Source of the DNA: Globodera rostochiensis
Lineage: Eukaryota > Nematoda > Chromadorea > Rhabditida > Heteroderidae
DNA: 64,000 bases
Direction: 5' to 3'
Assembly (NCBI GenBank): GCA_018350325.1
Contig: JAEVLN010000013.1
Span: 744,001-808,000 of the forward strand
In this document: piece after piece, positions 20,583-33,949 of the stretch
How positions within the stretch are numbered: position 1 is the first letter of the stretch
How the letters are laid out: each line of letters starts with the position of its first letter
The notes under the pieces: generated by a model
Told to the model about the DNA's origin: nothing
The model's database searches: none
What the model saw: the letters and a program-made list of their open reading frames with translations, nothing else
Program-made: the position numbers and the translations under genes

Positions 20583-23500
20583 TTATTGTAAATAATTTGA
20601 CATCTCTTCAGCATAGAAATTTTCTTCTAATGCGTAATTTAGCGGAGTCGTCGGCAACAACAGTGCATTTATCGAATCTTTTGCTTAAAAGATCAATCGT
20701 TTTAACCAATTTCCATTCAAATTTTCTAATTTATAATTTAAATGTTAATTAAAATAACAAAAAATACATGCAATTGTTAAAAAAAGCGTGGCGATTTGGA
20801 TTAAGGCAAAATTGTGCGTTCTTTGCTGTTGTGCTTCGTCGTATAATGATTTGTCGCTGCTTCAGCTGCCGCATCTTCAACGCACATAAATTAAATTTTA
20901 AATTTAATCAAGCCAAGAACTGCAGACCTTTAGTCAATTTTGTTTAAATGTTGACAAACCCCAAATATTGCAATTAAACATTTAATAAAAGCAAAAGTAA
21001 AACAGCAATCTCTATCTATGGTTTGAACTTAATTTAAAAAACTCTATTTCTAATATTATAAATTTTTTGAAGTATCAAATTGCTAAGCTTTCATTAAACC
21101 TTATATCATCTATTGACATGATGCCTTCAAATAATGCCAATTTGTATTTTATTTACATTTATTGTATTAAAAATTTATGAACTCGCACCTTTCATTTTGT
21201 CCTCTAATGGCATGTGTTGCCAGTTTAGTTGACTCAACTTTTTTGGACTTGCTTCACGTGAAGAGGAAGCGCTGTTCGTAGGTGATCTGTCGAGGCTTTA
21301 TTAAAAAAATAAAAAAATAAATTTTAATTAAATCAAACAAAAAAATTTAAAAAAATCAAAACAGACATTAATTAAGTAGTTAATTACCGCTTGACTAAAC
21401 GTTTTATAGACGGAGAAGGGGCCGGTGGTGGTATCAGCTTTTCATTTGCAATTTGGTCGCCAAATGTAATTGCTGGAGGCGGAAGTCCGGCATTTGAAGC
21501 GTGCCGAGATGACGGGCTAATTTAAATTGTTTTATTTTATTTAGCATACAAATTTAATTATTATAAAAATTACTTTAATTAAAACGCTATTAATTTTAAA
21601 TAAAATTTTAATATATTCATACCGCAAATGGCTAAGTCGTCGACGCGTTCGCATTCGATTTAAAGCATTTTCCAGTTCATGCGCATTATTGCCTTTATAA
21701 TAAAAATTAATAAATTTATAATACTTATACAAAAAATTTTTTTTTAAAATTTAGTGAATTAATTTTAAAATTAATATATGTTTTAAAAAATTATTCTAAT
21801 TTACACAAACCAACTGTTGGAAATTCGCCTTCAGGAAATGAGTTACTCCGTTTCAGCTCAGTGCTCTCGCCACCAAAATAGGAAAGCCACAACGATTGAA
21901 CCAATTCCGTCCCAAAAATCACTAAAAATAAAAAATTATTAAAAACAAAATCAATTTAAATGTGAGTTAAAACAATTTCTTTTGAAAACTATCAAACCCA
22001 AGCATAATTCTTATAATTAGCGAAAAAAATATATGACAAACATTTAATTATTTTATTATTTACCTCCGGTATGCAAAGTTAACATTCGAATAACAAAAAG
22101 GCCATCCTGACGCAAATAATCAGAAATAAAACGGCGTACATCCTTTTGACTTTCTGAAAAAACGGAAAATTTTGCTTTTTAGATTAATAAAAACAAATAT
22201 TTAATACATTTTAAAATTTTTATCCAATTATTAAATACCGTCAGGATCAAATGGTATTTCACACATTTCCAAATGTTGAGTGATGAAGCGTTGGTTAGGC
22301 CACGGTAAAATGAAAACAAAAAGCCAATAGAGAAAAGAGCCAAAAGTTAGGGCCAATAGGCAAAGGTACCTCAAAAATAATTTAAAAATTTAAAAAAAAA
22401 TTGGAAAAATTCACCAGAACCATAGTAGAACAAAAATTTTTTCGTTGAATATGTTGATGACCAACACGCACTGAATGGTAAATTCTTGCAAGTTGCCCAT
22501 CACACGGACCTGCAAAAAAAATATTTTTTGAAAATTTGAAAAAGGTTAAGTGTTTGCCTGAAAATCGCATAGGGAGACGCGAGGGAAAATGCCACTCTGT
22601 TCCCAATTGGTGCCATTCAGCAGGTCCACAAGGGCACCAAATCCGTACAATTGGTATTTGTCTGTCTCAAGAAAACTAAAAAAAAGATAAAAAATTAAAT
22701 TTAATTTCAATTTCATTATATCAAAATATATATACCTAATTTAAAATATTGAAAAATTAAACAATTAATTAATCATCAAATAATGAAATTTCATAAAAAA
22801 ATTCTTTGAAATTTTTATTATTATAATTAGGTACTAGTGTGTAGACTTTTATTAAATAAAATTACTTGCCTATTCATAAGCACTAATTGAGCCATCACAT
22901 TGACTAAATATGCAAATTTGGTCATCAAATACATGGAAGTGACGAATGATGTTGAATAAGGCAGATTGAGCATCCGAAGAATGCTGTGAGGTCGAATTTG
23001 TCGACGATGAAGGCGTTTATGGAAACGAAGGGCACCCTGAAAAAGAAAAAAGATAAATCAAATTTAAGATAATATTTATATAATTTAAAAAGAAAAGCGA
23101 TATAATTCAAAAAAAATTTGAATAGCATTTTACAGAATATGTAAAAATTGTTTAATTTAAAAAATGTTTTTCATTATAAATAATTTATGAAAATAACCCT
23201 TTTTTATTTAATAATTCAAAAAAAGATTTGCTTAACTTAGACTTCAATTTTTTTTAATTTTTCACCTGAAGATGCACTGTCAATGAACGAAGATTGGCTT
23301 TGCGAATTTCCGGCTTGATATTGTTAGGATCAGATGACATTTTGACAATTTCGGAAATTTTTATGCCTAAAATTTTATAATTAGATTTAAAAAAAATTAA
23401 ATTTACCGGAATGCCCAGACATATAACACCAAAGAAGTGAAGGAAGCCTAAAAAATGCCGCTTCGAGCAACAAGAAAAATGGCACCTAAAGTTAAATTTT

Positions 23501-24316
23501 ATTTAAAAAACAATTTTTTATAACTAAAAAACGATTATAATTTGTCATTTTAATTTCAAAGCATTAAAAGAAAATTCTTAATTAATTTCTGTCCATTTTA
23601 ACACCAAAAAAATTTACGTAAAAATAAACAAAACATTTTTTTACAATTAAAAAACTCAATTACCCATTGATAATAGCTAATCCGACGCTGTTTGCGTTCA
23701 ATCTTTTCCATACTTTCAACAATTGCTGCTGGTGCCACAAAATATGTGTCTTGAGCCCAACAGTAATTTTCGGCATACTGTAAAGCAAAGAATTACTGTT
23801 TATTGTAAAAAGTAGAAATTTTGAACCGGACCTCTTCCCACGAACTAGAAAAAATATCCGGAGTAAGGCACTCGATTGGCTTGCCGCCAAATTGCTGAAA
23901 ATTTAGTTATGTCTTTTTATAACCCAAATCAAATTTAAACCCCATATGTTTACTTTTTATATTTTAATATGTAGAAAGTATTTAATTGTATGAATAAAGA
24001 AACCTAGAAAATTCATTTAAAAATATAGATTTAAATATTTAAAAAATGTCCTTTTATGCCAACCATATTTAAAAGATATAATTTATTTATTTGTTTTAAA
24101 TACAATTAATTGCAATATAATAATATGTATAAAATTACCTTAAAGCTGACCAACACGGACAGTCCAATGAGCAAATTTGTTGTGAAGAAACTGTGCATCC
24201 GATCGACAAAATCGCGGTCATCAGTTTCGGACACATAGCGCATCATTGAGAGAACCTTAGAATTTTTTTTTGAAATTTCAAAAAAAAATTCCAGCACTAA
24301 CCGTGGTGAGGACCAT
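20583..24316 (-). CDS. Innexin (gap-junction channel), 17 exons, ~551 aa
   Basis: Exons, in transcript order: 24302-24316, 24139-24255, 23832-23894, 23664-23777, 23407-23485, 23266-23366, 22870-23036, 22558-22675, 22415-22509, 22239-22369, 22064-22153, 21811-21921, 21623-21692, 21388-21516, 21189-21295, 20827-20874, 20583-20683. The invariant innexin motif YYQWVP spans residues 100-105. Extracellular loop cysteines C53 and C71 precede it, and a second pair lies in LCDF and [16 protein letters not shown] matches the family's third/fourth membrane region. Innexins form hexameric hemichannels and intercellular junctions in the plasma membrane. Introns 7, 8 and 16 need GC donors. The last two exons (ending [12 protein letters not shown]) are less certain; without them translation stops at 21175. 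A displaced fragment is at 3410-3643. Confidence 0.9.
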
Positions 24317-25530
24317 TTTGCGATGTTTTTATGTATTGAATAAAGCTCAAATTAAAGGTAAATCAAATAAAAACAAATATGAAAAAAATTAGGCTGATTT
24401 TCAAATCATAATTGAGTAATGAGAGTTTATTTACAATGTTTCAAAATATTCTAAATAAGCAAAGCATTATTTTTGGATAACACACAAATGCTTTTATCGA
24501 TTTTCCTCTACGGAAGATTGGCCACATTTCGCAAAACATTTGGCCATACACCGCGGGGACAACTGGCAACATAAATAAAAACAGATGGAGAGCAAAAAGC
24601 CTTACAAAAAATGTAATAAAATTCGAATTAACGAAATACCTAACAAGAATTAAAAACAAAAAATACTGATGAAAAAAACCATAAAAGAAAATAAAATGGA
24701 AAAGCATTGCGTGGGGAAGTAAACAAATAACATTTAACGATACATTCATTCATTGACAGAGCGCAAGTAGTGTGCTGGCAGAGAACAAAAAAAAAAGAAA
24801 TATTATGGAAAAATGAGAAAAAAAGAAAAAGGAAGAAATTAGATAAGAGGGAGAAAGCATTAAAAATAGTCAAAAATGATTGAAAATAGTCGAATTACGT
24901 ACAAAATAAATAAAGCACATAGGAAAATGAATTTTCATTATTATTTTATTTTTTTGCTGCTAATATAGAAAATGTTTATTCTTATATAAATAATATCAAA
25001 TTTCACAACGTTTTTTTGCTGAAAATGGTTGGCTTTGTTTATGTGAATAATTTTTATAACGTCAAAAATCTTTCTACCTTTATGAATTGGGGAAGTGAAA
25101 TAATGTTTTGCCAATTTTAATTAATTTTATAATTAATGCAAATTGAAATTTGTCAAAGAAATTTTTTCTTCGAATTTTCATTTTTAATGAGTTTATGGTA
25201 AATATGGATCATAAGTTCCAGAGCTTTTATTCCAAAAATTGTATAAAGATAGGTTATTTAATGCACTGATTACGAATACTGTCTAATTTTTCCTTCGGGC
25301 TTTTGGTTTATTCAAAAATCGTTTTTTCCTTTTTTAAATTTTTTTCAATCTTTATTTCCTATAGACGAATTCGTAATCATCGCATCAAATAACATATTTT
25401 CAGACAATTTTCAGAATAAAAATACAGAAATTTTTGACCAAAAGACTCCCCTATGGTTTTTCAAAATTTAACCGGTTCAAAACCCAATAATTTTGGCTCT
25501 GGTACTTATGATCCATTTTAAAAAGTTATT
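24317..25530. other. Intergenic upstream of innexin
   Basis: Very AT-rich. Phe-rich minus-strand ORFs at 24441-24873 follow composition and are not supported as genes. Presumably contains the innexin promoter; no specific motif recognised. Confidence 0.4.
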
Positions 25531-26234
25531 TTTGATGGCAATTTACAAAATAATTAATCGACAAAAACTGCTGAAATCGTTTGATGAAATATTTGGGAAA
25601 CGAAGATTCAGCCCTTCTGAGAACAAAGCTTATGTTAAACTGATTGATCAGCATTCTTCTGATCAAAATAGTAAAGGTTAGAGAGGACTTAAGAACTCTA
25701 TCAAAAAATTTCGAAAAAAAAATTTAACGACCGAGTTTCGAGAACACTAAAAAATCTCGGAAAATCTTGGGTGAGCCAAATTTTGTCGCGAGATTTTCTC
25801 AAGAAGTTTTTTTTCAAGATTTCAATAATTTTTTTGGTTTGATTGTGAATTTTCAAAAAAATTATTTAATATTGCGTGAAAATGTGAAGCAGTAAATGTT
25901 GGGAAATAAATAAAAAATAATACTATCAAACTTTTGAGTAATTAATCAGTATTGGCCGAACGTGTAAAAAGGCAAGCATGAGGGAGTCACAGATTATAGT
26001 TTCGTCTCGTGGGCCAGAACACAACTACCGCACATTTGCTGGGGCGCACAGAAAGTGAACACCGAGTGGGCGAGGACATAGACCGATTTCACAGGCTGTT
26101 TCTGATCACGATGATAGTTTTGTATATGAAAAAATAAAACAAAAATTTAATGAGATGTTTAATGACGATTGGGACAGCGGGGATTGGCTGGAGTCTGCTG
26201 ATCAGAGTGTTGAAGATTGCAAAATGATCACGAA
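25531..26234 (+). CDS. Possible orphan exons (low confidence)
   Basis: Two stretches look coding. 25531-25678 reads MAIYKIINRQKLLKSF and later DQHSSDQNSKG, then a GT. 26092-26234 follows CACAG and reads VSDHDDSFVYEK, ending MITK before GTGAG. The Asp/Gln-rich HSSDQN resembles the linker of the multi-HTH proteins. The phases of the two pieces do not match when joined directly, so either an exon is missing or they are relics. No domain identified. Confidence 0.25.
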
Positions 26235-26339
26235 GGTGAGAGTTCTGGCATTGAAATAGACAAAATTCAAAGAAATCATCAAAACGCAAATTGCATTTCC
26301 AATAAAAGATAAATTTAATTGCAAAAGCAACATTCAGAT

Positions 26340-26510
26340 CAGGGATGGAGATCGCGCCGGGGAAAAAAGCGATCGGCGATACCGAATTTTCTATGCGATT
26401 AGCGATAAACCCATTTTCCAATGCGATAGCGATATGCGATAGTCGATATACCTCAAAAAGGCGATAAATGCGATAATATCGCGCAAAGCAATAATTTTAA
26501 AATCAAGAAA
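26340..26510. repeat. GCGAT-rich repeat with hAT-like left end
   Basis: Starts CAGGGATGGAGATCGC, the CAGGGATG type of end seen on other small elements here, then many GCGATA steps. I could not locate a matching right end. Confidence 0.4.
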
Positions 26511-26869
26511 AATTTCGCGAAACTCGAAGCCGAAGTTTCGCCCAGCCTTGTACCCAACTTGTCGCTATACGCTGACTCGTTCCCGTAAAAGTCCCAAAAT
26601 TTCTCAAAAAGCACAAAATACCTCAAAATACAATACTTTATCCGTTTTCATAAAAAATATGAGAAATGGTGGACAAAGTTCATCGAATTTTAAAATATAA
26701 AGTCCATTGTTGCATCGTACATAGTAGATTGAACACCCATCAAAAACTTGACACTAAAAAAGCATATGGTTATAAAAAAACTATTTTTTTCATTTTTGAA
26801 AGAAAATATTAAAGATTTGATGAATAAAATTTTTTTAAATCTCATACAATTTGTCGAGCGTTTCAGTTT

Positions 26870-28309
26870 TCAGCAACGTGCCATCGCAGTTTTGAGCCGA
26901 TTTTCAACAAAAGTGACGGTCCGTTGAGTGTTCAGCTGCACTTGTTGCTGTCCCGGCATAGGCGCGACCACGTTCGAACGTCGTCGGCCGTTGTCCAGGT
27001 AAAATATGTTGTTGTTGTTTTTCATCTCCACTCGCCATGCGGCACCATTTATGCCCGCCGATCCGTTCACTGATGTGTCGACACGTGCCGAAAAAAGTTG
27101 CGAATAAATAGTTGCAAACAGCAGCACTTCCACAGAGCTCATCAGCTCCGACAACGGGCCAGTGCCAAGCGAAGATCCGGCACCAAAAAACTGAAAATTA
27201 AAATTTAAAAAAAAAAAGGCTAAAATTAAATTATAAAAACCTTTTCCCAAATAAATGGCACAAAATGCGGAAGAAATGACAAAAACAGTTCGCTGATTAC
27301 TGCAATTGATGTCAACAAATTGTTCTAAATTTAAAAAATTCAAAATTTTAATAAAATATTTTCTTAAAATACCGCGCGATTTGCGCGACGAATTTGTTGT
27401 CCAGCACTGTTTAGACCACTTACGACTGCCATTTTGCGGTTGGATCGGTAGAACACGATGAAAAATGTTATTCCAGAAATGGTATTAAACACGGCACAAA
27501 ATGCGCGCCATCCCAAGTAAAATTGCACAGAGGCGCCAAGAATGCAGCCAAAGATTTCACAATCTTAAACAAATTAAATTTTTACTAAACGTTATTTTAA
27601 TGTTATAATTGTTGAATAAATAAAATCGTTATAAAAATAAATAAATATAAATATGAACAAAATTCGGTCACTTTTTTTCGTTGTATCTTTTTTTAATTTA
27701 ATTTAAATCCCCTATATTTTTTTTTTGTGAAAATATAATTTTTTAATTGTATTATAAAATTAATTCGCTTTGCCAAAACGCACCTGTCTCTCCCGCCAAA
27801 GGCATTGCCGATAAAAATCCGCCAAGGTTGATCATCGTGCCGACCACCAAAGTGCTGAGGAAAGCGATTTTCAACTTCTTCTTGGTCTGGTACCCATAAT
27901 ATTGTCCAAGACGAATAATGCATATTCGATCGATGGTTAGGAAGAACACGGACACCGGGATGGAGGACAGTAGCAAATGTGCCGGCATTGCAACAGAGAA
28001 CAACACATTGCCATCGTGCAGCACATCTGTGAAAATTTAGTAAACAAAAATATTTTAATTTTTTTTCAATTGTCAATATCCTAAATTTTGGGTTGTACCA
28101 TGTTCAGGACGCCAAACAATGATGGCATACATTTCATATGGTAACAGGAACAGTGCGGCACAAAGCCAATTGGCCATCAGTGCCATGAAAACCAATGAAA
28201 TGTTTTTGCGCACATTGGAGAGAAGGATCAGCAAAATTTGGATAATCGCAACTGAATGGAACAGCACGGCCAGCACAAATTCGGCCAACACAAAGTAGGA
28301 ACCGGACAT
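26870..28309 (-). CDS. Orphan 7TM receptor (nematode GPCR), 349 aa
   Basis: Exons 28099-28309, 27784-28026, 27373-27563, 27241-27324 and 26870-27190 join in phase into 350 codons. Hydrophobic segments are clear: FVLAVLFHSVAIIQILLILL (TM1), VFMALMANWLCAALFLL (TM2), HLLLSSIPVSVFFLTI (TM3) followed by DRICIIR in place of the DRY motif, AFLSTLVVGTMINLGGFL (TM4), FCAVFNTISGITFFIVFY (TM5), LLTSIAVISELFLSFLPHFV (TM6) and LMSSVEVLLFATIYSQLF (TM7). The tail is Asn/Gln-rich. The layout fits a nematode chemoreceptor-like G-protein-coupled receptor in the plasma membrane; I cannot assign a serpentine receptor class or ligand. All introns are GT-AG. Confidence 0.8.
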
Positions 28310-30372
28310 TTTGTTGCTATAATGAGTTTTTTCTATTTTAGATTTTAAGAATTAAAAAAAATTGTTATTTGAAAATAAGGAATAATTAAAATGTTTAAAA
28401 TTTCTATAAGGTGCTTTTTTTTAAAGACAGAGACGGGAATATAATTAACAGCATCAATTAACAATTATTAGCCTTAGAATAATTCCAGGTTCTGACGGCC
28501 ATTTGGAAAAGGGCAATTTTGTGATTCAGAAAAATGTATAAAACAATTATCAGACTAAATTTTTTTTGACAACTATTAATTAGGGCAAAATATACATTTT
28601 GAGATGGAAAAACCCATTAACAGATTTTATGAAAATTATTCCATTTGTATTTGCTTGAGATAAATCGGCAAAATCATTTACTATTTCTTAAAATTCGTAC
28701 AAATTTGCCCGTGTTTAGTGATGTCTCATTTTCATTATTGTGAATTTGAAAGAAAAGTTTATAATATTTTTAAAAATTATAGCAATTAATTTCTATTATC
28801 TTTTTGATTGTACTAAAAAACAGTTAAAGTTATTGAAATTAACGAAATTCTTTTAATATAACTATAAATATGTATACGCAAAATTAACTTAAAATTTTTC
28901 TTTTCAACAAATTGATGCAAAATGAAAGAATTTTAAACAAATGTTTTAGGCTTAGAATGCCAATCTAACGCTCGCTTTTAATAATAATTATCCCACGCAT
29001 TGGCAACAACTAATGACATTAGGTGTCAATTCTAAGAAAACAAAATTAAATTATGCCTATTTTATGCAGCATTTTCGCATTTGCTAAATTTTTATGTAAT
29101 TTCATTGTAGAAAATGTTACCTAATGAAACAATGTGCACAAAATGAAAAAATGGTGCTGAAATCTGCCAATTTCTCACATTCTAAATTCAGAAATGTTAG
29201 AAAACAATTTGATAACGTCAACATGACCAACATTGATGTAATTATGCGGGAAAATATTTGATCAAATTTGTGCTATTTTAGGTACTGAATATGAAGAAAT
29301 AAAATTACATCAAAGCTCAATAACCTTGCAAAAAAAAATCCCAAAAAATCCGCCGGCACGTCAACCCCCCTGCCCCTCTCCCAAAACATCAAAAAAATCG
29401 AGTAAAAAATAAAAATTCGCCAATGATGAAAATGACGAGGATTAGTGCCCCTAACCCAAATTCGAATATTTTCTAAAATTCAAATTTTTGAATTGGTCTA
29501 AAAGGAGGCCACACAAAAATTTTTAACCTAGATAGCCATCTAAGTTTGTAGTTTAATTGTCATACATTGTTCCTTAAAATTTACATTTTCACCAACAAAA
29601 TTGTCATCCAACTGTCATATTATAATTTTAGTTATACTGTCTGGCATTTCTTTTATTTACTTTTTGTCCAATTGTCCAAAGGTTTCCATAACAAAAGTTC
29701 CAACTTAATTCATTGAAGCTCTATTTACAAATTTTGTCGTACAACTCTGATCATTATCATTTATTTTATATTGGTTGCGTCCAAGTCGATATATAGATTC
29801 TCTTTTTGTAATATAACAAATGTACAATTTCATGGATAAAATTTTCTTTATTTTCTTATCTGATCAACAATCAGTTTTTTTACTATTGTGCTTTTATGTC
29901 CACCCCTAAAAACAGGATGTGATCACGATCATCCATCATCTTCATTCCCCTCCAATATTTGATCACAAAATCGGCGTTCTGCGCAATAATTAATGGAGGA
30001 ATATGTTCATCACGGATCGGCCCCTTGTACCTCCCCACATTCAACTTTTAGTGAATAGCAGCAGCCAACAAGTTGGTTGATCCGATTTGATCGATCGGAT
30101 TTTCTTTTTCCCGGTATTCCAGAGGTCACTCAGTCCATCTCTACTGCATTTACTAATCCAATTCCTTCCATTCTTTTCTGGAATAAAATTAACTCTTTTT
30201 TTTACGGAGGAGCTGAGCGACGCGACACAAATCGCTGTGGGAAATTTAAATCTACATTTTTGAGGAAGAATTGAAAAAAAATATCCCCATTTTTTTAGAA
30301 TTTATATCAAAACATAATCTTTTTTTTTCTTTTTGGATCTAGGGTTAATATTTAAAATTATAATTTATATAT
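28310..30372. other. Intergenic, 2 kb
   Basis: AT-rich, no gene recognised. An ORF at 30077-30274 has no supporting features. Confidence 0.45.
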
Positions 30373-30490
30373 TAGTGCTGGGACTTTAAGATACAATAAA
30401 ATAAAATAAATCTTGCATATTTTTGGGAGTTTGATGCATATTTTGGCAAAAAGTTGAACAAAACACATTTGCCAATAAATCCCAGCACTA
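30373..30490. mobile_element. Small inverted-repeat element
   Basis: Ends TAGTGCTGGGACTT and, inverted, TAGTGCTGGGATTT; 118 bp, AT-rich interior. Flanks are too AT-rich to define a target duplication. Confidence 0.6.
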
Positions 30491-30574
30491 CATATATTTA
30501 TGAAAATTATATATATATATAATAGTGTCCAAGACTGAATTTGCCAGGACTGAATTGAACGTTTCTAGAGCCGG

Positions 30575-30835
30575 ATCCAATCCCCCCCCCCTCCCGCCCC
30601 GAATTTTCTGCTTTTGCTTGGTGGAATATTCACATTCTCTCCAATAAACCAGGTCACTCCAGCCACCCACCCAGCCCCACCACCTTTCCCCCCCTCAGCA
30701 GCCGTCCGGGCAAACAATTGCCGGTTTTGGTCACAACACATAGGGAATAAAGAATGGGGGGGGGGGGTCTCACCCCTCCCCGGCGGGGGCGTTTGGAGTT
30801 GGATTGATGGGTCGGGTCCGGCGGCGGGTTGTGAA
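30575..30835. repeat. GC-rich low-complexity island
   Basis: C-runs near 30583 and 30690 and a G-run of about 12 near 30757. ORFs on both strands (Pro/Gly-rich) reflect composition. Not a recognised gene. Confidence 0.5.
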
Positions 30836-31243
30836 CATAACATTTTTAGTATATACGTTTGGGTGCTCGTCGTATTTTATGATAAGAAAGAAGTTTTCAG
30901 AGCAAAAATTTTAAGTCAAATAATTTTAAAAAATTTACAATATTATAAGCCAAAAAATAATTATTGAAGCAAATACCATTTAATTTAAAATAGCAAGGTT
31001 TATTTATTTTTAAAGAATATATAATTAACTAAAATTAATGCTAGCTTTAAATTCTTTTCACAAATGAATTCCTTCCAAAACAATTTGTCAAAAAAAATTC
31101 GATGAATCATTTGGCGTCGAAACTACACATGAATTATTCATCACAATTTTTACTTCCCATAAATTAGCATTTTATCTGAAATATTTAATCGATCAATTAA
31201 ATTAAATAATTTTGAACAATTCTATTAATTAATATTCGACACA
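30836..31243. other. Spacer before calponin-like gene
   Basis: AT-rich; probable promoter region, no specific motif recognised. Confidence 0.35.
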
Positions 31244-32962
31244 ATGGCAAATCATGGGCCCAGCTATGGATTGAGTCGTGAATTAGAGCGGAAGGTATAT
31301 TTTTAAACTGAATTAATAAATGCCGATTTTTCAAAACCTGATTTATGACGATTTTTGGGGTCTAATAAAAATATCGGTTAATATGACAGGTAAAAAAATT
31401 TCAAAATTACGGGATAACTTTAAATGTCAATTTTAGGGATTTCTGCTAAGAAAAATTATTCGTTATTGATGCGTTTTTGATCATGAAAAAAACAACAAAT
31501 TTTTAGGGGGGGGGGGAGGTGAGGGACTATTAGGAGACATCCTTGTTACATTTTTCTTAAGGCAAAAATTTCTAAAATATTTTTTTAGAATTAATTTTAA
31601 AAATAGGACATAAAAAGTCGGTGAAAGCTTGCAGTGATATGTCATTCGTTTAAAGCTTTAAGAATCTATAAAGAAATAATCGGGTAAATTTAAAAATCGC
31701 AGCTCTATTTATGATTTTAATTACATTTGTTTAATGAGACATTCGTTATGGCGAAATGTATTGTGCAAATTTGATGCGCACTATTCCAAATTAGAGAAAA
31801 GACGATCGAGAATCTCGATCGATATCTCTGGAGTTTTTTAATCAAGAAAATTTCGAGATTTTCGATGATTTCGATTAACGAAATTTTACAATATCTTAGT
31901 GCTTTTTCGAGATTCTTGATTGAAATTGCTCAAGTCATCTCTATTCCAAATGTTCAGAACCAAGCCCGGTTCAGCTTGGAAGAGGCTCTCGAAGTGCTGC
32001 TATGGATTGAGCAAGTGACCGACATCCAAATGGCCGATCCGCCGCTTGGCCAAGTGCATTCGTCTTCACAAGTTTCGGAGCTGCTTAAGGACGGCATCAC
32101 TCTTTGCATGTGAGCATAAAAGAGTTGTATTTATTTCAAACGGTTTGCATTTTTTTCTTATTTCAAAAAATCAATTTTTTCGCACAGAGATAAGTTTATC
32201 GATTCCTGCAAATTCTTCCGGGTGCAGAATCTAACCAGGCCTAGGACCGAAATTACGTAATTCGGTCCAAGCCAAACCAATAATCAAATTTTTAATCAAA
32301 AATGGCAAAACCTGCTGAATCCATCACCTTCAGACTCGGATAATTTTTTTTTAATTGATCTTTGTTCAATTAAGTTTGATGAATCGTTTGATGGGTTCCA
32401 CCGCGTGTACTGCAGTCAAATTTCACAAAAATCCTCGTATGCCATTTCACAAGGTTTGTGTCAACTTATTGAAAAATACTGTTAATAATTTTTTAATTTT
32501 TTAGATGGAAAATATTTCAAATTTTCTTGACGCATGCAAAGCCTTTGGAGTAGCGGAAATTTCACTTTTCCAAACAGTGGATTTGTACGAGAACAAACAG
32601 TGCTACAAAGTGATCGAATGTCTTCGATCATTAGCTGCTGTGGTAAGCGCATTTTTGCGCAGACATATGAATTTGAACAAATTGCCAAATTTATGGACTT
32701 CCTGTCCCATATAAATCATCAAACACTGTTTTTATGTTAAAATTTAAAGGCTCAAAGCAAGTTCAAGTTGGGCGCCATGTCAACAGTTTCGCAGTTTCCG
32801 CCGTGGGTAGTAAAGATGGCACAGAATCAGCCGCGCAAGTTTACGCCGGAGATCATCCGCCAAGGCGAGGCGGTCATCCCGCTCCAGTACGGCACCAACA
32901 AATGCGCTTCACAGAAGGGCATGACCCCGTACGGTTTGACCAGGCAAATTCGGATGGATTGA
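31244..32962 (+). CDS. Calponin/transgelin-like protein, 210 aa, 5 exons
   Basis: Exons 31244-31294, 31958-32109, 32375-32453, 32505-32642 and 32750-32962 join into 211 codons. The start MANHGPSYGLSRELERK is typical of transgelins/muscle protein 20. A single calponin-homology domain fills the middle (LEVLLWIEQVT, LLKDGITLCILMNRL, MENISNFLDACKAFGV, LFQTVDLYENK). One C-terminal calponin repeat follows (IPLQYGTNKCASQKGMTPYG). These proteins bind and bundle actin filaments in muscle and other contractile cells. Intron 1 is the longest (663 bases) and intron 2 contains an unrelated open frame. AATAAA lies at about 33156. Confidence 0.92.
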
Positions 32963-33949
32963 TGCTGATCAATTAAACAAGATGATGTGGTGAATGATCA
33001 GTGTTCAGGCAAATTTTGCGATGATCTGATCCTTTTTGGTCAGTGATCAGCTGAAAACATATTCCGATCAAAATTGAATGGTGGTTTTCATTAGGGAATA
33101 AATCAATTTTGCAGGATCAGATCGCGAACAGACAATTGAGTTATTTTGAATGCAAATAAAGGAAAATGTATTTTATGAAGTTATTAGATGGGCTGGAATT
33201 TTTAAGGGTTTATATTTTTTATTCAAAAGTTAATGAGAAAGCTAAACGCATTTTTCTTGAATAAGAATTAAAGAACTTTTTAGCACTTATAAACACCTAT
33301 TTTGGGGTTTTAGAACCTGAAATCTTAAATTTTGGAAATGTGCAAAATACTAAAAGTCTGTTATTGAATTTTTTGATTAGACCTGAAAATCTTAAAATGT
33401 ATTTGTAAAAGTGAAAAGATTCTGAACCTCAAATTTTTGTAGTTTTTGGTGCAAAAAACATTCCCATTTATTAGCAGCAAATTCATTAATTCATATTTTT
33501 TCTGATGATTTTTGTCCTTTCCATCCGTCCGGATGTCTTTGGACCACCCAGCTTCTGATCAACATGCTATTATTATAGCCACATGGCCGATCACATCAAT
33601 AGAATTTATTTGCGGATGAAAAAAGCAAACTTAAAGAATGAAAGAAGTCTTTTATATAACATTCTTGCAATATTCAATTATTTTATTGGTCAAAAATATA
33701 AAATCAGCGTCTTTTCCATCTGATTAGTCATATTTTTTAATGTTTGGAAAGTCTTTTAACATATTTTTGATTTTTTGCTTTATTTTCTTACTTGTGAGGG
33801 TTTAGGTATTTTTATTCATTTTTGGAATAAACTAATTTTTCTGGTCAAATTTTTACTTCTTTTTTTTTTTTTGATTTGAGGTTAATTTTTTGGCCCATAA
33901 ATATGGACACTTTTTTCGTTTGTGCTCAGTGGCCTTCATTGTTCTGCGT
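32963..33949. other. Intergenic
   Basis: AT-rich 3' flank of the calponin-like gene; no further gene recognised. Confidence 0.4.

Noticed and set aside
24441..24873. Hydrophobic minus-strand ORFs upstream of innexin
   Set aside because: Phe/Leu-rich by AT composition; overlapping frames, no consistent splice sites.
30565..30967. Opposing Pro/Gly-rich ORFs in the GC island
   Set aside because: Both strands open because of homopolymer runs; no domain.
32046..32234. ORF in calponin intron 2 as an extra exon
   Set aside because: Joining exon 2 to 32375 gives the conserved LCILMNRL sequence in frame; the ORF does not.
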